A stretch of DNA of 64,000 nt, taken from the NCBI RefSeq assembly GCF_000423625.1, contig NZ_AUII01000001.1:62001-126000 (forward strand), read 5' to 3'. The notes under the pieces are model-generated. The model was not told the DNA's origin, did no database searches, and saw only the letters and a program-made list of their open reading frames with translations. Positions 62,809 to 64,000 of the stretch are shown one piece after another. The translations under genes and the position numbers were made by a program. Position 1 is the first letter of the stretch. Each line of letters begins with the position of its first letter. This DNA is from Pseudonocardia asaccharolytica DSM 44247 = NBRC 16224 (lineage in GTDB: Bacteria; Actinomycetota; Actinomycetes; Mycobacteriales; Pseudonocardiaceae).

Positions 62809-63968
62809 GGGATCGCTTGAGCACGGACATCCTCGTCCACCCTCCCGCGAGCGGCGGCTGGCGGGAGGGCGACCATCCGGGCCGGCGGCAATGGATCACG
62901 CTCGGGGCGCCGTTGCCGCTGGAGGCAGGCGGCGAGCTGCCCGGCGTCCGGATCGCCTACGAGACCTGGGGGACCCTGCGCGTCGACCAGCACGGCGCCT
63001 CCAACGCCGTGCTCGTGCTGCACGCCCTCACCGGCGACAGCCACGTGGCAGGTCCGGCGGGCCCGGGGCATCCCACGCCGGGCTGGTGGGACGCGTTGAT
63101 CCGGCCGGGTGGCGCGCTGGACCCGCAGCGGTGGTTCGTCGTCGCGCCCAACATCGTCGGCGGCTGCCAGGGTTCCACCGGGCCGTCCTCGTCCGCCCCG
63201 GACGGGCGGGCGTGGGGCAGCCGATTCCCGCTGGTCACCGTGCGCGACACGGTCGCCGCCGAGACCGCGCTGGCCGATGCGCTGGGGATCGGCCGGTGGG
63301 CGTGCGTGGTCGGCGGTTCGATGGGCGGCATGCGCGCCGTGGAGTGGGCGGCCTGCGAACCCGAGCGCGTCGAGCGACTGTTCCTGCTGGCCTGCACCGC
63401 GGCCGCGTCGGCCGACCAGATCGGCTGGGCCGCGCCACAGCTAGCCGCCGTTCGCAGCGATCCCGGCTGGTGCGGCGGGGACTACTACGATCTCCCCGCC
63501 GGGGCCGGGCCGCACACCGGGCTGGGCATCGCGCGCCGGATGGCGCATCTGAGCTATCGCAGCGGCTACGAGCTCGCCACCCGCTTCGGCCGGTCCGCCC
63601 AGGACGGCGAGGACCCGTGGCGCGGCGGCCGCTACGCCGTCGAGTCCTATCTGGACCATCACGCGAGCAAGCTCGTGCGCCGCTTCGACGCGGGCTCCTA
63701 TGTCCGGCTCACCGAGCTGATGAACGCGCACGACGTCGGCCGCGGGCGCGGCGGAACCGCCGCCGCGCTGCGGCGGATCACCGCGCGCACGCTGGTCGCC
63801 GGGGTGAGCTCCGACCGGCTCTATCCACTGGAGCAGCAGGCCGAGCTGGCCGCGGGCATCCCGGACGCCACCGAGCCGCGCGTGATCGACTCGCCGTACG
63901 GGCACGACGGCTTCCTCGTCGAGGCGCCGACGGTGGGCGCGCTGCTCGCGGAGCTGCTGGCGAGCTGA
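62805..63968 (+). CDS. metX: Homoserine O-acetyltransferase
   Basis: This 387-residue alpha/beta-hydrolase-fold acyltransferase carries out the first committed step of methionine synthesis. It has HALTGDSHVAG, PNIVGGCQGSTGP, the nucleophile Ser172 in VVGGSMGGMRAVEWA, GVSSDRLYPLEQQ (Asp) and SPYGHDGFLVE (His). GTG 62805 is coupled to the upstream short frame; TTG 62817 is an alternative. The acetyl versus succinyl donor cannot be proved by eye, but acetyl is usual for this family in actinobacteria. The leader peptide 200 nt upstream suggests sulfur control. Confidence 0.93.
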   Translation: MRDRLSTDILVHPPASGGWREGDHPGRRQWITLGAPLPLEAGGELPGVRIAYETWGTLRVDQHGASNAVLVLHALTGDSHVAGPAGPGHPTPGWWDALIRPGGALDPQRWFVVAPNIVGGCQGSTGPSSSAPDGRAWGSRFPLVTVRDTVAAETALADALGIGRWACVVGGSMGGMRAVEWAACEPERVERLFLLACTAAASADQIGWAAPQLAAVRSDPGWCGGDYYDLPAGAGPHTGLGIARRMAHLSYRSGYELATRFGRSAQDGEDPWRGGRYAVESYLDHHASKLVRRFDAGSYVRLTELMNAHDVGRGRGGTAAALRRITARTLVAGVSSDRLYPLEQQAELAAGIPDATEPRVIDSPYGHDGFLVEAPTVGALLAELLAS

Positions 63969-64000
63969 CCGGCGCCGGCTCGCACCCGGCTCCGACCGGG

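Overview
This is a very G+C-rich actinobacterial chromosome segment, most likely from the Pseudonocardiales. The reasons are the gene order of the ribosomal, SRP and isoprenoid blocks, mycothiol genes (a mycothione reductase and a MshC/CysS-type ligase), actinobacterial families such as DUF2469, DUF2631 and DUF3054, frequent GTG starts, and many leaderless-looking promoters with a TANNNT box 6-8 nt before the start codon. I see no rRNA, tRNA, CRISPR, transposase or phage gene.

Layout. 1-4.8 kb: the end of ftsY, then amtB-glnK-glnD (ammonium uptake and nitrogen signalling) behind a good GlnR-type operator. 4.9-5.8 kb: a graveyard of gene fragments. 5.9-11.6 kb: a P-loop protein, ffh, an amidohydrolase, a CPBP protease, and rpsP-KH-rimM. 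11.6-19.1 kb is an accessory block: a VapBC-type toxin-antitoxin pair, an esterase, a hydrolase-glycosyltransferase fusion, a large AfsR/BTAD regulator, and a small HTH + Clp-N gene pair behind two identical palindromes. 19.1-33.9 kb returns to core genes: mgtC, trmD, rplS, lepB, rnhB, DUF2469, yraN, comM, dprA, xerC, an M23 protein, rpsB, tsf, pyrH, frr, cdsA and a methyltransferase.

33.9-44.5 kb holds a Rieske lipoprotein, rlmN, a divergent MarR-like pair, the repair genes ligC, mug and ligD-Pol, a lower-G+C orphan gene pair, and the MEP-pathway/site-2-protease operon dxr-rip1-HAD. Four near-identical 40-50 bp perfect palindromes punctuate this stretch. Three lie between convergent genes and several supply the stop codons. 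44.5-64 kb holds ispG, an acetyltransferase, a PBP lipoprotein, map, plsC, a decayed AbiEi/DUF559-like gene carrying a 44-bp inverted copy of part of map, a di-iron desaturase with an IdeR-like box, mtr, a MshC/CysS-like ligase, a DEAD-box helicase, a frameshifted RIO kinase, a SufR-like regulator facing two membrane-protein genes, yaaA, and metX behind a 23-residue leader peptide of the sulfur-gene type.

Most of the window is housekeeping. The parts most worth a second look are the dispersed palindromes, the HTH/Clp-N module, the metX leader peptide, the ligD-Pol gene whose conserved N-terminus lies upstream of its first usable start codon, and the broken genes.
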